Made by a program: the position numbers and the translations under genes. A stretch of DNA of 44,332 bases from Candidatus Hydrogenedentota bacterium (lineage in GTDB: Bacteria > Hydrogenedentota > Hydrogenedentia > Hydrogenedentales > SLHB01), in contig JADLHJ010000063.1 in assembly GCA_020848835.1 (NCBI GenBank), positions 1 to 44,332 on the forward strand, written 5' to 3'. Positions 33,686 to 42,816 of this stretch are shown one piece after another. Numbering within the stretch: the first letter of the stretch is position 1; each line of letters begins with the position of its first letter. The notes below the pieces were generated by a model. It ran no database searches and was not told the DNA's origin. It saw only the letters and a list, made by a program, of their open reading frames with translations.

Positions 33686-34692
33686 AGTGGCCCTTCATTA
33701 TTCTTGGAGTTGTACTCGCTATTCTTGTTGCGTCGTGCTCAGTCAACAAACAACAGGAAGTCGTCGTATACGTGGCGCACGATGAGATGTATTCGCGGCC
33801 GATATTGGAGGCGTTCACGAAAAAGACGGGCATTGCGGTGCGGGCTTCGTATGACACCGAGGCCTCGAAGACAACCGGGCTGGCGAACCGGCTTGCGGCG
33901 GAACAGGGGCGGCCGCGCGCGGATGTGTTCTGGAATAATGAGGTGGCGCAGACGATTGTGTTGGCGAACAAGGGCGTGTTGCAGCCTTACGTTTCGCCCA
34001 TGGCGGATGCGATTCCCGCGGGTTTCAAAGACGCGAATGGCGCGTGGACGGGGTTTGCCGCGCGTGCGCGGGTGATTATTTATAACACCGATTTGGTGTC
34101 GGAGCCGCCAAAGTCTATACGCGATTTTACGAAGCCTGAATGGAAGGGAAAGCTGGCGATTGCAAAGCCTTTGTTCGGGACTACGGCAACCCATGTTGCG
34201 GCATTGTTTGCATTGTGGGGGGAAGATGATACGAAAAAGTTTCTGCGCGATTTGCTCGCGAACGATGTAGCGATACTCTCGGGCAACGCGGCGGTGCGCG
34301 ATATGGTCGCGTCGGGTGAGTATGCAGCGGGTTTGACGGACACGGACGATGCGAACGGCGGCGTCGAAGACGGCAAGCTCGTGAAATGGATATTTCCGGA
34401 TCAGGAAGAAGGAGGCATCGGTACGCTGGTGCTGCCGAACACTGCTGCGCTGACAAACGGCGCACCGCATGCGGATGCGGGGAAAAAGCTGATCGATTAT
34501 TTATTGAGCGCGGAATCTGAAACCGCGCTGGCGCAGGCGCGCTCCGTGCAGATTCCGTTGAACCCTTTGGTCCAGGCGCCAGGCAAGGTGCCGAATCTGG
34601 CGTCGATTCGCGCGATGCGCGTTGACTTCAAAGACGTGGGTGCGAAAATGGAAGCGGCGCTGGCGTTCTCGCGCGAACTTTTTAATCAATGA
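33682..34692 (+). CDS. Periplasmic solute-binding lipoprotein of a FutA/FbpA-type ABC importer
   Basis: A 336-residue exported protein. FIILGVVLAILVASC is a lipoprotein signal with the lipidated Cys at about residue 19. The mature part is a type-2 periplasmic binding protein: VVVYVAHDEMYSRPILEAF, ADVFWNNE, FAARARVIIYN and KLIDYLLSAESE are typical of the iron/2-aminoethylphosphonate-related family. The tyrosine pair that binds ferric iron in FbpA is not present; the equivalent region reads GLTDTDDA (217-224). The ligand is therefore uncertain; iron is only one option. It starts with GTG overlapping the P6 stop, and its stop overlaps the permease start (ATGA). Confidence 0.85.
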   Translation: MKWPFIILGVVLAILVASCSVNKQQEVVVYVAHDEMYSRPILEAFTKKTGIAVRASYDTEASKTTGLANRLAAEQGRPRADVFWNNEVAQTIVLANKGVLQPYVSPMADAIPAGFKDANGAWTGFAARARVIIYNTDLVSEPPKSIRDFTKPEWKGKLAIAKPLFGTTATHVAALFALWGEDDTKKFLRDLLANDVAILSGNAAVRDMVASGEYAAGLTDTDDANGGVEDGKLVKWIFPDQEEGGIGTLVLPNTAALTNGAPHADAGKKLIDYLLSAESETALAQARSVQIPLNPLVQAPGKVPNLASIRAMRVDFKDVGAKMEAALAFSRELFNQ

Positions 34693-36290
34693 TGACAAGC
34701 TGCAGCCGATTTATTTTTTTGTCGCTACTTTTTCTGGTCTTTGCCGGCGTTGTTGTAGCCCCGCTTGTTTTTCTTTTTGCGTCTTCGGTTTGGGTAGAGG
34801 GGCGAATCGATCTTTCTGCCTACTCCAACGTATTGCATTCGTCCCGGCAATGGGGCCTGCTATTTCGCAGCGTGGGGCTGGCCAGCGGCGTGTCGATACT
34901 CGCGACGATACTTGGTGCGGGCGCGGCATTCTCGATTCAACGCCTGCCACGCGCGCTGCAATCACCGACGACGTTCGCGCTCACGCTGCCTGTCCTGGTG
35001 CCGCAGCACATCATGGCGATTGCCTGGGTAGACGTGTTGGGACGCACGGGCCACTTGTCGCGCTTCGTGCAGATTGCGATGCCGGGTGCGCCGCCCGCGC
35101 CGAGTCCGTTCACGTTTTGGGGAACACTTTTCATTCTTACGATGACGCTGTTTCCGGTACCGATGCTTGCGACGGTCGCCGCGTTGGGCCGATTCGATGC
35201 ACGATTGCTTGAGGCCGCGCGCGTCGCGGGCCACGCGCGCGGCGCCTTTCGCGCGATCGTGCTGCCGCTCCTCATGCCGAGCGTGTTGACGGGATCGATG
35301 ATCGTGTTTGCGTTGACGATTTCGACGTTTGCCGTGCCGTCCTTGTTGCAGGTGAACACGTATCCTGTCGAGATTCACGCGAGCTGTATGAGTTTCGATT
35401 ATGGTGCAGCTGCCGCGCAATCGCTCCCCATGATTGCCGTTTGCGCCGTTGGCTTGATGTTGTGGAGTGCGTTTGTGCGGCCGCGTCATGCGTGGTTGTC
35501 TGGCGCGTCGCGAAGTGCCCCGCGCATCGATGCACGCGCGCGTACGTTTCCCGCTCTCTTTGCGATATCGCTGGCCCTTTGCGCGCTTGCGGTCCCATTG
35601 TCGGCATTATTTGTGCGTTCGCTGCCGCTGCGCACCTACGCTTCCGTATGGGAGACTGCGCACGAAGAAATTGTTACCGGACTAATCGTGGCGACTTGCA
35701 CGGCGACAATCATTGCGTTGTTCGCGTTTATGTTGGCCGCCGTCGCGCGGCATGCAAGTGCACGGACGTTTGTGCGATATGCGTCGCTGGTTGCGTTTGT
35801 CGTGCCGGGACCGCTGTTTGCACTTGGAATGATCGCACTGTGGAACCGGCCGGGTGTGGCGGGGTTGGTATACGACAGCACGGCGATTCTGGTGCTCGCT
35901 GGCGTGGCGCGCTTTTTTTCATTTGGCGAGATCGTTTTCGAGGCCCAACGATCGCGCGTTAGTCCGCGCGTATACGAATCCGCGCGAATCGCGGGGGTTC
36001 CTTGGTGGCGCGTCATTGGCGGCGTCGCATCGCCGCTTGCGTTACCGTACGCGATCGCAGTTTGGATTGTGACGTTCGTGCTGGCGTTGGGAGAAGTGGA
36101 TACCACGGTGCTGCTGAGCCCGCCCGGTGTGAGCACCTTTGCGCTCAGGCTTTTTTCGTTGATGCATTATGGGCCCGATTCGTTTGTCGCCGCGTTGAGT
36201 CTCCTTACCGCGATCGGGGTTGCCGTGCTCGCGGCGTGTGGCGTCGCTGGGTTCAAGATGCTATCGAGGCGTACCCATGCCGGCGCTTGA
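34689..36290 (+). CDS. ABC importer permease with two fused BPD_transp_1 domains
   Basis: A 533-residue inner-membrane protein of the FbpB/AfuB type. Two homologous six-helix permease domains are fused. The EAA-type cytoplasmic loops are DARLLEAARVAGHARGAFRA (first half) and SPRVYESARIAGVPWWRVIG (second half), the contact points for the ATPase. The length is normal for fused iron-type permeases. The start is ATG 34689 or the adjacent ATG 34692. It overlaps the preceding stop (ATGA), and the ATPase gene starts 14 bases before its end. It works with the binding protein and the ATPase next to it. Confidence 0.9.
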   Translation: MMTSCSRFIFLSLLFLVFAGVVVAPLVFLFASSVWVEGRIDLSAYSNVLHSSRQWGLLFRSVGLASGVSILATILGAGAAFSIQRLPRALQSPTTFALTLPVLVPQHIMAIAWVDVLGRTGHLSRFVQIAMPGAPPAPSPFTFWGTLFILTMTLFPVPMLATVAALGRFDARLLEAARVAGHARGAFRAIVLPLLMPSVLTGSMIVFALTISTFAVPSLLQVNTYPVEIHASCMSFDYGAAAAQSLPMIAVCAVGLMLWSAFVRPRHAWLSGASRSAPRIDARARTFPALFAISLALCALAVPLSALFVRSLPLRTYASVWETAHEEIVTGLIVATCTATIIALFAFMLAAVARHASARTFVRYASLVAFVVPGPLFALGMIALWNRPGVAGLVYDSTAILVLAGVARFFSFGEIVFEAQRSRVSPRVYESARIAGVPWWRVIGGVASPLALPYAIAVWIVTFVLALGEVDTTVLLSPPGVSTFALRLFSLMHYGPDSFVAALSLLTAIGVAVLAACGVAGFKMLSRRTHAGA

Positions 36291-36924
36291 GGTTGTAAAC
36301 GTCGCAAAGTCATTTGGCGCGCGGCGTGTGCTGCACGACGTTTCGTTTCGTGTTGAAGCTGAAAACGCTATCGCGCTGCTGGGCGCGTCGGGTTGTGGAA
36401 AAACCACGCTGCTTCGCGTCATCGCCGGGCTGGAGGATGCGGACAACGGCGAAGTAAGAATCGGCGCGCGTGTGGTGTCGTCGCCTCGTGCCGTTGTCCC
36501 ACCGGAACAGCGCGGCATTGGAATGGTGTTTCAAGACCTTGCGCTTTGGCCGCATATGCGCGCGTGGCGTCACCTTGAATTTGTCTTGCGCGGGCGCGGG
36601 AAAAACCGTCGCGAGCGCTTGGAAATTGCGAAAGAGACGCTGGCCCGGTTGGGACTGGCGCATCGCGCGAATGCTTTTCCCGCGGAGATGTCAGGTGGGG
36701 AACAACAACGATTGGCGTTTGCGCGCGCGATGGTTACCGAACCGGCGTTGCTGCTGCTTGACGAACCGTTCTCGAACCTCAATGCCGAATTGCGGGAATC
36801 ACTACTCATTGAACTTCAACGGCAAATGCATGAGCGTAAAGTCGCTGTTGTAATCGCCACGCATGACGAAACAGAGGTTTCGCAGATTGTGTCCGGCCGC
36901 GTACACTTGGACACGCCACTATAG
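36277..36924 (+). CDS. ABC importer ATPase, short form
   Basis: A 215-residue ABC ATPase. Walker A GASGCGKT (36-43), Q-loop MVFQD (Q86), signature SGGEQ (139-143), Walker B LLLLDEP (158-164) and H-loop His196 (ATHDE) are all intact, so it should hydrolyse ATP. FbpC-type relatives are usually about 350 residues with a C-terminal regulatory/OB domain; that domain is absent here. The start at 36277 (MPALEVVNVAKSFG) is chosen because the fold begins there; an upstream ATG at 36220 would add 19 residues inside the permease gene. It is the only complete ABC ATPase near the six ABC-2 permeases. The stop overlaps the convergent gene by six bases. Confidence 0.9.
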   Translation: MPALEVVNVAKSFGARRVLHDVSFRVEAENAIALLGASGCGKTTLLRVIAGLEDADNGEVRIGARVVSSPRAVVPPEQRGIGMVFQDLALWPHMRAWRHLEFVLRGRGKNRRERLEIAKETLARLGLAHRANAFPAEMSGGEQQRLAFARAMVTEPALLLLDEPFSNLNAELRESLLIELQRQMHERKVAVVIATHDETEVSQIVSGRVHLDTPL

Positions 36925-38172
36925 GACGGCTTGTTGGAAGTCCCAGAAGTTTCCGCCGAGCAGGCCCTCCACGTCACGCGCGATTTCTGAATCGGACACG
37001 TTCCACCCGGTGTTGAGCAGGTCGCAATATTTTTCTTCAAGAACTTTGGCAATAATCGCGCGGGAGTGTTCCCATTTGTAGATGACTTGTTCGAGGACGC
37101 GTGCGTCGCTGTGTTGCGGCGTGACGCTGAGGCCGAGCAGCTCGAGGCGCATACGCGTCATCTCTTCGATCAGGCTTGGATTGTTCAAAAACCACCAGCA
37201 TCCGAAGATGAACAGGTTTGGAAACTTGCGCCCGGCAACGCAGAGTTCATGCTGGTTTTCGCGCGCGAGCATGGTGACCATGAACTTATTCTTTGGGAAT
37301 TCGGCGCAGAGCCGCTCGACCGCACCGACATCCGCGCGCGCGACGCCGTCGCCCGCGAGCTTCAGCGCGGGGTTCACGGCGCGCTTCACGCCGATCATCA
37401 GCGCAAACGGAATGTTATGTTGCGCCGCGACGGGGACAATGCACTCGGCGATGAGCTTTGCGCGCAGGGAATCTTCAGGGAACGCAAAATCCGGCGGCAA
37501 TGAAACGGCCATGTAGAGTGCGTTCATCCGCTTGACCCGATCGGAGAGAAAGCGCCGCACTTCGCTGAGTGCTGAGGAATCGACGTGTGTCGTAGAGTTG
37601 TAGCCCCAGCCGCGCAGCATTTCGCTCGCGTAGACGTAGTTATTCAGCAGCGGATCAATGCGGAGTGCCGCGTGAAAGCGCTTGTCTCCGGCGTAACCGT
37701 TTTCCCACGCGGGACGTTCCACTTCATCGAAGGGATCGTTGGTCATCACCACATCGTGGACATTGGCTGCGGCGAACACGCGGTTGACGTGCGCGTCGGG
37801 ATCGGCATCGGCGAAATAGTCGCGGTAGGAATCGAGGTTCCGTGAGCCAACATCGAGGCCGAGTTTGTCGAGCGATGTGATGACGCCGCGGCAGGCTTCG
37901 CTGATCGGCGAACGTTCGATGAAGAGCGTCTTCCAGATCAGGTCCGCCTGTTCGCGCTTCGATAGCGCCCAGTATTGGTCGTAGGGCATTCGCGTTGCGC
38001 GGAAGACTTCGGAGATGAGGTAGTGGTACGTGAGTAATTCGTCCACGCCGTATAGCAACAAAGCCCCGAAGGGCGGAGCATAGAGGTGTGTGTGCAGATC
38101 GGTGACAGGGGTCTCGTGCACGGTGCGACGCACCGCCGCGCGCAGCGCGGATTCGTTTCCTCGTTGGAACAT
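36919..38172 (-). CDS. Uronate-isomerase-like amidohydrolase
   Basis: A 417-residue cytoplasmic protein of the amidohydrolase-like TIM barrel superfamily, closest in style to uronate (glucuronate) isomerase. The first strand carries VTDLHTHLYAPPFG with metal-type His27 and His29. TPQHSDARVLEQVIYKWEHS near residue 360 supplies the late Asp and the helix typical of uronate isomerases, and GVKRAVNPALKLAGDGV is also like that group. It starts two bases after the stop of the upstream acyl-CoA synthetase, so it is the third gene of that operon. True uronate isomerase activity is not certain; a divergent hydrolase or isomerase is possible. Confidence 0.75.
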   Translation of the reverse strand: MFQRGNESALRAAVRRTVHETPVTDLHTHLYAPPFGALLLYGVDELLTYHYLISEVFRATRMPYDQYWALSKREQADLIWKTLFIERSPISEACRGVITSLDKLGLDVGSRNLDSYRDYFADADPDAHVNRVFAAANVHDVVMTNDPFDEVERPAWENGYAGDKRFHAALRIDPLLNNYVYASEMLRGWGYNSTTHVDSSALSEVRRFLSDRVKRMNALYMAVSLPPDFAFPEDSLRAKLIAECIVPVAAQHNIPFALMIGVKRAVNPALKLAGDGVARADVGAVERLCAEFPKNKFMVTMLARENQHELCVAGRKFPNLFIFGCWWFLNNPSLIEEMTRMRLELLGLSVTPQHSDARVLEQVIYKWEHSRAIIAKVLEEKYCDLLNTGWNVSDSEIARDVEGLLGGNFWDFQQAVL

Positions 38173-38174
38173 CT

Positions 38175-39752
38175 TTACTTCGCCACGGCGATTTTTTCGG
38201 CGGCCATTTTCCGGAGTTCGGTTTTGAGGATTTTGCCTGTAGGCCCGAGGGGCAACGTCTTCACGATTTCGACGTGACGCGGGTATTTATATGCAGCCAT
38301 TTCCTGCTTCGCCCATGCGATCACATCGGCCTCGGAGATCTTTGCCCCCGTCTGCGGGATAACGTAGGCCGCCACCTCTTCACCGTATTCCTCGTGCGGA
38401 ACGCCGATGACGGCGGCGAGCGAAATATCCGGGTGGGTCATCAGCACTTCTTCGACTTCGCGCGGATAGACATTGAATCCACCGCGGATGATCATGTCCT
38501 TTACGCGATCGACAATGTAGTAATAACCTTCTTCGTCCACGTAGCCGATGTCACCGCTGTGGAACCATCCCGTGCGAAACACTTCGTCGTTCGCCTCGTC
38601 GCGCTTGTAGTAGCCTTTCATAATGTTGTGCCCGCGAATGACGATTTCGCCGGTTTTGCCTTGGGGCACTTCGTTGTCTTCATGATCCACGATTTTCATC
38701 TCGACGCCCCAGATGGGCAGTCCTATTGAACCGGCTTTGCGTGGTTTATCGATCCGGTTAAAGCTGGCAACCGGCGAAGTCTCCGAGAGACCGTAGCCTT
38801 CCAGAATCACCACTTTGAATTTTTCCTCGAAACGCTTCATGACCTCTACGGGCATTGCCGCACCGCCGGAATTGCATAGGCGGAGTGTCTTCGAGATTTT
38901 TTCGATGTTGAACTTATCGAGTTCCGGATAGTTTAGAAGGTCCCAATACATGGTGGGCACTCCGGAAAAAAGCGTGATGCCTTCGTCTTCGAAGGCGCGC
39001 AATATCGCTGCGGCGTCGAAACGCGGCTGCAGCACGAGTGTTGCGCCCGTGTAGATGCCGGAGAGCATCTGACACGAGAAACCGAAAGAGTGGAACAGCG
39101 GCAGCACGACTAGCAGCACGTCGTCTTTTGTCGAACGGCCCATCTGGCAGGTGATCATTGGGTTGATAGTCATGTTCGAGTGCGTGAGTTCCGCCCCCTT
39201 CGGACGCCCTGTGGTGCCGGAAGTGTAGATGATGAGGCAGGTATCGTCCGCGCGCGTGGCAACGGTATCAAAGGTATCAGGTTGGTTGTGGAGCAGCTCC
39301 ATGAAGGTGGGAACGCCTTCGATGGGCGAATCCGCGCCGGGAATAGTGGGAATGACCCAGAGGTGTGGGCAAGTCTTGGCTTCCTGCCAACCAGCATAGC
39401 CTTCTTTCAATACAGGCAATTGCTCGGTGCCTTGGAAACAGATGAACGCGACCGATTCGGAATCGCTGATGTGGTACGCGAACTCGCGGTGTTTGAGCAG
39501 TACATTGAGCGGGACAACGACCGCGCCTGCTTTGAGGATTCCGAATACGATAATCGGGAAATACGGAAGGTTTGGACAGCACACGCAAATTTTGTCTCCC
39601 TTGCGAATGCCCGCCTTTACCAATCCGTTGGCAAGTTGGTTCGCCATCGCGTTGACCTGGCGGTAGGTCAGGCGAATCTGATCGAAGACGATTGCCGTCT
39701 TGTCGGGGTACATTCGCGCGCTCTCCTCGAGCAGCGTGGCGAGATTCAGCAT
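38175..39752 (-). CDS. Acyl-CoA synthetase (FadD-like), downstream copy
   Basis: A 525-residue AMP-forming ligase of the ANL superfamily, which activates a carboxylic acid (probably fatty) to its CoA thioester. The P-loop-like motif is IIYTSGTTGRPKGAELTHSN (174-193). GYGLSETSP is motif A5, GWFHSGDIGYVDEEGYYYIV with RVKDMIIRGGFNVYPREVEE covers the hinge, and LPLGPTGKILKTELRK holds the C-terminal catalytic Lys. GGGAG lies about seven bases before the ATG. It is a close paralogue of the gene just upstream, sharing MLNLA and long identical blocks, and so a tandem duplicate. Chain length and substrate are not readable. Confidence 0.9.
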   Translation of the reverse strand: MLNLATLLEESARMYPDKTAIVFDQIRLTYRQVNAMANQLANGLVKAGIRKGDKICVCCPNLPYFPIIVFGILKAGAVVVPLNVLLKHREFAYHISDSESVAFICFQGTEQLPVLKEGYAGWQEAKTCPHLWVIPTIPGADSPIEGVPTFMELLHNQPDTFDTVATRADDTCLIIYTSGTTGRPKGAELTHSNMTINPMITCQMGRSTKDDVLLVVLPLFHSFGFSCQMLSGIYTGATLVLQPRFDAAAILRAFEDEGITLFSGVPTMYWDLLNYPELDKFNIEKISKTLRLCNSGGAAMPVEVMKRFEEKFKVVILEGYGLSETSPVASFNRIDKPRKAGSIGLPIWGVEMKIVDHEDNEVPQGKTGEIVIRGHNIMKGYYKRDEANDEVFRTGWFHSGDIGYVDEEGYYYIVDRVKDMIIRGGFNVYPREVEEVLMTHPDISLAAVIGVPHEEYGEEVAAYVIPQTGAKISEADVIAWAKQEMAAYKYPRHVEIVKTLPLGPTGKILKTELRKMAAEKIAVAK

Positions 39753-39798
39753 GTTTAACTCCCAAACACTTTATTGAGTTGATAAATAGTCGGAGCAG

Positions 39799-41370
39799 CT
39801 ACGCCGGTGCGCCAGCGAGCGCGATCTTGCGCAGTTCTGTTTTTAGTATTTTCCCCGTCGGGCCGATTGGCAGCGACTTCACGATTTCGACCATGCGCGG
39901 ATACTTGTACGCGGCCAATTGCTTTTTGCCGTAGGCAAGTACCTCTTCGGTAGTCATGGTCGAGCCGTTGTCCAGGATCACGTAGACTTTTACTTCTTCG
40001 CCGTATTCGTCGTGCGGTATGCCAATGGCCGCCGCGAGGGAAATATCGGGGTGCGTCATGAGCACTTCTTCGATTTCGCGGGGGTAGACGTTGAAGCCAC
40101 CGCGGATGATCATGTCTTTGATGCGATCGACGATGTAGTAATAGCCATCTTCATCTTTATAGCCAACGTCGCCGGAGTGGAACCAGCCGCCCCGGAAGAC
40201 TTCTTCATTTGCTTCGTCACGCTTGTAGTAGCCCTTCATGACGAGGGGGCCGCGGATAACAATTTCGCCCGGCTGGCCAACGGGCAACTCGTTCATGGCT
40301 TCGTCAACGGCTCTCATTTCCATTCCCCAAATAGGCACGCCTATCGAGCCGATTTTTTGGGGCATGTCGATGCGGTTAAAGCTGCAACCGGCAGTCGTTT
40401 CGCTAAGGCCATAGCCCTCCAACACTTTGATGTTGAATTTGTCCTGAAATCGGTTCATCACATCCACGGGCATGGGCGCGCCGCCGCATACGCCGAGGCG
40501 CATCGTGGAGCGGATTTTCTCGAGGTTGAACTTGTCCGCTTCGGGATAGTTGAGCAGGTCCCAATACATCGTGGGCACGCCTGCGAACACGGAGACGCCT
40601 TCTTCTTCGAAGGTGCGCCAGGCCGCGCCGGGTTCAAAACGGGTATGCAATACAACGGTCGCGCCGCCGTAAATGGAGGAGTTGAGCAGTGCATTTAGTC
40701 CAAAAGAGTGGAAGAGTGGAAGCACAGCAAGCGTGACGTCGTCGGGCGAACCGTTCAGGAGCTTTCGGCTCGTCATGCTATACATCAGATTATTGGAATG
40801 GGTAAGTTCCGCACCTTTTGGACGGCCGGTGGTACCGGACGTGTAAATGATGATCGCAGTGTCGTCGGGCCGGGTCTGCACAGTTTCAAATGTTGAAGGC
40901 TGGTCTTGCATCAATTCGCTGAGCGTAGGCACACCGGGTAAAGGCGACTCGCCGCCAGGTACAGTCGGAATAATGTAGAAGTGATCGCAGGTACCGGCTT
41001 CCTTGAAGCCTTCGTAGCCGACCTTGCCTATGGGAAGTTCCTGTGTGCCTTCAAAACATATGAAAATACGCGCGTCGGAATCGGAGAGATGATAGGCCAC
41101 TTCACGGTCGCGCAGCAGTACATTGAGTGGCACGAACACGGCGCCAGCTTTTAGCACACCGAAGTAAATAATGGGGAAATAGGGCAGGTTTGGACAGGAC
41201 AGCGCCACCTTGTCGCCTTTGCGGATGCCTGCTTTTACCAGTCCGTTGGCCACCTGGTTGGCCATGGCATTTACGGTTTGATAGTCCAGGCGAAATTGGC
41301 CGTAGACAATGGCCGTGTGATTGGGTCTCTCCCGGGCGCTGTTTTCGAGAATAATTGCCAAGTTCAGCAT
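39799..41370 (-). CDS. Acyl-CoA synthetase (FadD-like), upstream copy
   Basis: A 523-residue AMP-forming ligase. The same landmarks as its neighbour are present: IIYTSGTTGRPKGAELTHSN, GYGLSETTAG, GWFHSGDVGYKDEDGYYYIV, and LPIGPTGKILKTELRK with the catalytic Lys. The start at 41370 (MLNLAIILENSARERPNH) is chosen because it matches the N-terminus of the paralogue; an upstream in-frame ATG (41448) would add 26 residues that cross the predicted promoter. AGGGG lies about 12 bases before it. A promoter is seen at 41439-41467. First gene of a three-gene run ending in the amidohydrolase. Confidence 0.9.
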   Translation of the reverse strand: MLNLAIILENSARERPNHTAIVYGQFRLDYQTVNAMANQVANGLVKAGIRKGDKVALSCPNLPYFPIIYFGVLKAGAVFVPLNVLLRDREVAYHLSDSDARIFICFEGTQELPIGKVGYEGFKEAGTCDHFYIIPTVPGGESPLPGVPTLSELMQDQPSTFETVQTRPDDTAIIIYTSGTTGRPKGAELTHSNNLMYSMTSRKLLNGSPDDVTLAVLPLFHSFGLNALLNSSIYGGATVVLHTRFEPGAAWRTFEEEGVSVFAGVPTMYWDLLNYPEADKFNLEKIRSTMRLGVCGGAPMPVDVMNRFQDKFNIKVLEGYGLSETTAGCSFNRIDMPQKIGSIGVPIWGMEMRAVDEAMNELPVGQPGEIVIRGPLVMKGYYKRDEANEEVFRGGWFHSGDVGYKDEDGYYYIVDRIKDMIIRGGFNVYPREIEEVLMTHPDISLAAAIGIPHDEYGEEVKVYVILDNGSTMTTEEVLAYGKKQLAAYKYPRMVEIVKSLPIGPTGKILKTELRKIALAGAPA

Positions 41371-41438
41371 GGCGGACACTGCCCCTCTCGTTTTGGAAAA
41401 TACTGTCACCCTCACCGCGCTGCCCAGCGCTGATTGCG

Positions 41439-41467
41439 ATACTACCAAACCGAAACCTCACTGTCTA
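41439..41467 (-). promoter_or_regulatory. Sigma70-like promoter for the acyl-CoA synthetase operon
   Basis: On the reverse strand TAGACA (41467-41462) and TAGTAT (41444-41439) are separated by 17 bases; the start is predicted near 41432, giving a leader of about 60 bases. It lies in the 234-base spacer after the MacB-type gene. A short palindrome TCCCC-CTA-GGGGA lies immediately upstream (about 41475-41487) and could be an operator. Confidence 0.45.
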
Positions 41468-41604
41468 CGGGAATCCCCCTAGGGGAAACGGCAGGTCGTG
41501 CCGGGTGCGTGATCTCGATGCCTGGAGGCGAATGCGAGGTTCGATTGCAAGCACGACCACTTCGAGGCGATATGACGTCCTGGATGGCGATAAGTTGACG
41601 TGGA

Positions 41605-42816
41605 CTACTCGTAGCGGAGGGCTTCAACGGGATCTACCCCGGAGGCCTTGACGGCGGGATAGGCGCCGAAGAATACGCCGACTGCCATCGAAAAGAAGAA
41701 GGCGAGAATGACCGACCAACTCGAGGTGTAGACCGGTAGCGGCGGGTAGATCGATCGGATGATAAAGGTGCCGAGGAATCCGAGCGCGATCCCTAGCGAG
41801 CCGCCGATCGAGCTTAGCGTAATGGACTCGATGACGAACTGCATGCCGATGTCGTGGCGGGTTGCGCCCACGGCCTTGCGCACGCCAACTTCGCGGGTGC
41901 GTTCGCGGACGGACACGAGCATGATGTTCATGATCCCAATGCCGCCGACCAACAGCGAAATGCCGGCAATACCCGCGAGCATGACGCGCATGGCCACGAA
42001 TATTTGATCGAAGGTCGCAAGAATTGAGGTTTGATCCGTGATGGTGAAATCTTCGACATAGTCGTGCGCGGCCTTGAGAATGCTGCGCACGCTTTCGGTT
42101 GCGGGTTTTACGTCATCGGGGCTCTTGGCGCCGACTACAATTTGAAAGAGGCGGTCCTCGCCGCCGTAAAACATGAGCTGTCCGCTGCGGAGCGGGATGA
42201 CGACGAGGTCGTCAATGTTCAGACCGAGCATCATGCCTTTGGGTTCGAGCACGCCAACAACGGTGTGTTTGGACTTGTTAATTTCTACACTTTTGCTGAG
42301 CGGGTTGTCGGTGCCGAATAGTTCCTGCCGCACTTTTACACCAATGACACACACGCGGTTGTTGTTGTCAATGTCCTGATCGGAGATGAAGCGGCCTACT
42401 TGAGCGTGGAGATTGCGGACTTTCTCAAAATCCTCGGTGGACGCAACGATCATGGTGTTTCGCCGGCGTTCGCCATATTCAATAGCGCCGGCGCCAATCA
42501 CTACCGGGGCGACAGCGCGGATGCCATGCGCGCGGCGTTCGATTTCTTTTGCGTTTTCGTGGGTAAGTTTGCGAAAACTGCCGGCGATGATCGGCATCAT
42601 GCCGGACGTTTCCTGCTTACCCGGCGTGATCAGCAGCACGTTGCTGCCCATGCCTGCGAATTCGCGCTGGATATAGGCCTGCGCGCCTTCGCCGAGCGAG
42701 ATGAGAAGAATCACCGACATTACGCCGATGATGACGCCCAGCATCGTGAGCAGGGAACGGACCTTGTTCTGCGCGATCGAATCGACAGCAATGCCGAAGT
42801 AATCGAAGGGGCCCAT
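41605..42816 (-). CDS. MacB-type ABC transporter permease (FtsX fold)
   Basis: A 403-residue inner-membrane protein. Residues about 20-45 are the first membrane helix (VRSLLTMLGVIIGVMSVILL), followed by a large periplasmic MacB_PCD domain (about 45-240). Three C-terminal helices then form the FtsX domain with GGIGIMNIMLVSVRERTREV and GVRKAVGATRHDIG, the ATPase-coupling region. This family does not import; it drives export or mechanical work across the envelope with a periplasmic adaptor. The ATPase is a separate gene here, unlike E. coli MacB, where it is fused. Its ATG shares one base with the adaptor stop (TAATG). Substrate (lipoprotein, peptide, macrolide) not readable. Confidence 0.9.
   Translation of the reverse strand: MGPFDYFGIAVDSIAQNKVRSLLTMLGVIIGVMSVILLISLGEGAQAYIQREFAGMGSNVLLITPGKQETSGMMPIIAGSFRKLTHENAKEIERRAHGIRAVAPVVIGAGAIEYGERRRNTMIVASTEDFEKVRNLHAQVGRFISDQDIDNNNRVCVIGVKVRQELFGTDNPLSKSVEINKSKHTVVGVLEPKGMMLGLNIDDLVVIPLRSGQLMFYGGEDRLFQIVVGAKSPDDVKPATESVRSILKAAHDYVEDFTITDQTSILATFDQIFVAMRVMLAGIAGISLLVGGIGIMNIMLVSVRERTREVGVRKAVGATRHDIGMQFVIESITLSSIGGSLGIALGFLGTFIIRSIYPPLPVYTSSWSVILAFFFSMAVGVFFGAYPAVKASGVDPVEALRYE

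Larger units (their letters stand above)
38175..41370 (-). repeat. Tandem gene duplication of acyl-CoA synthetases
   Basis: The two synthetase genes are collinear over their whole length with near-identical DNA blocks, for example the hinge region around 38480-38530 and 40100-40145. Spacing between them is 46 bases. This points to duplication in place followed by divergence. Confidence 0.7.
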
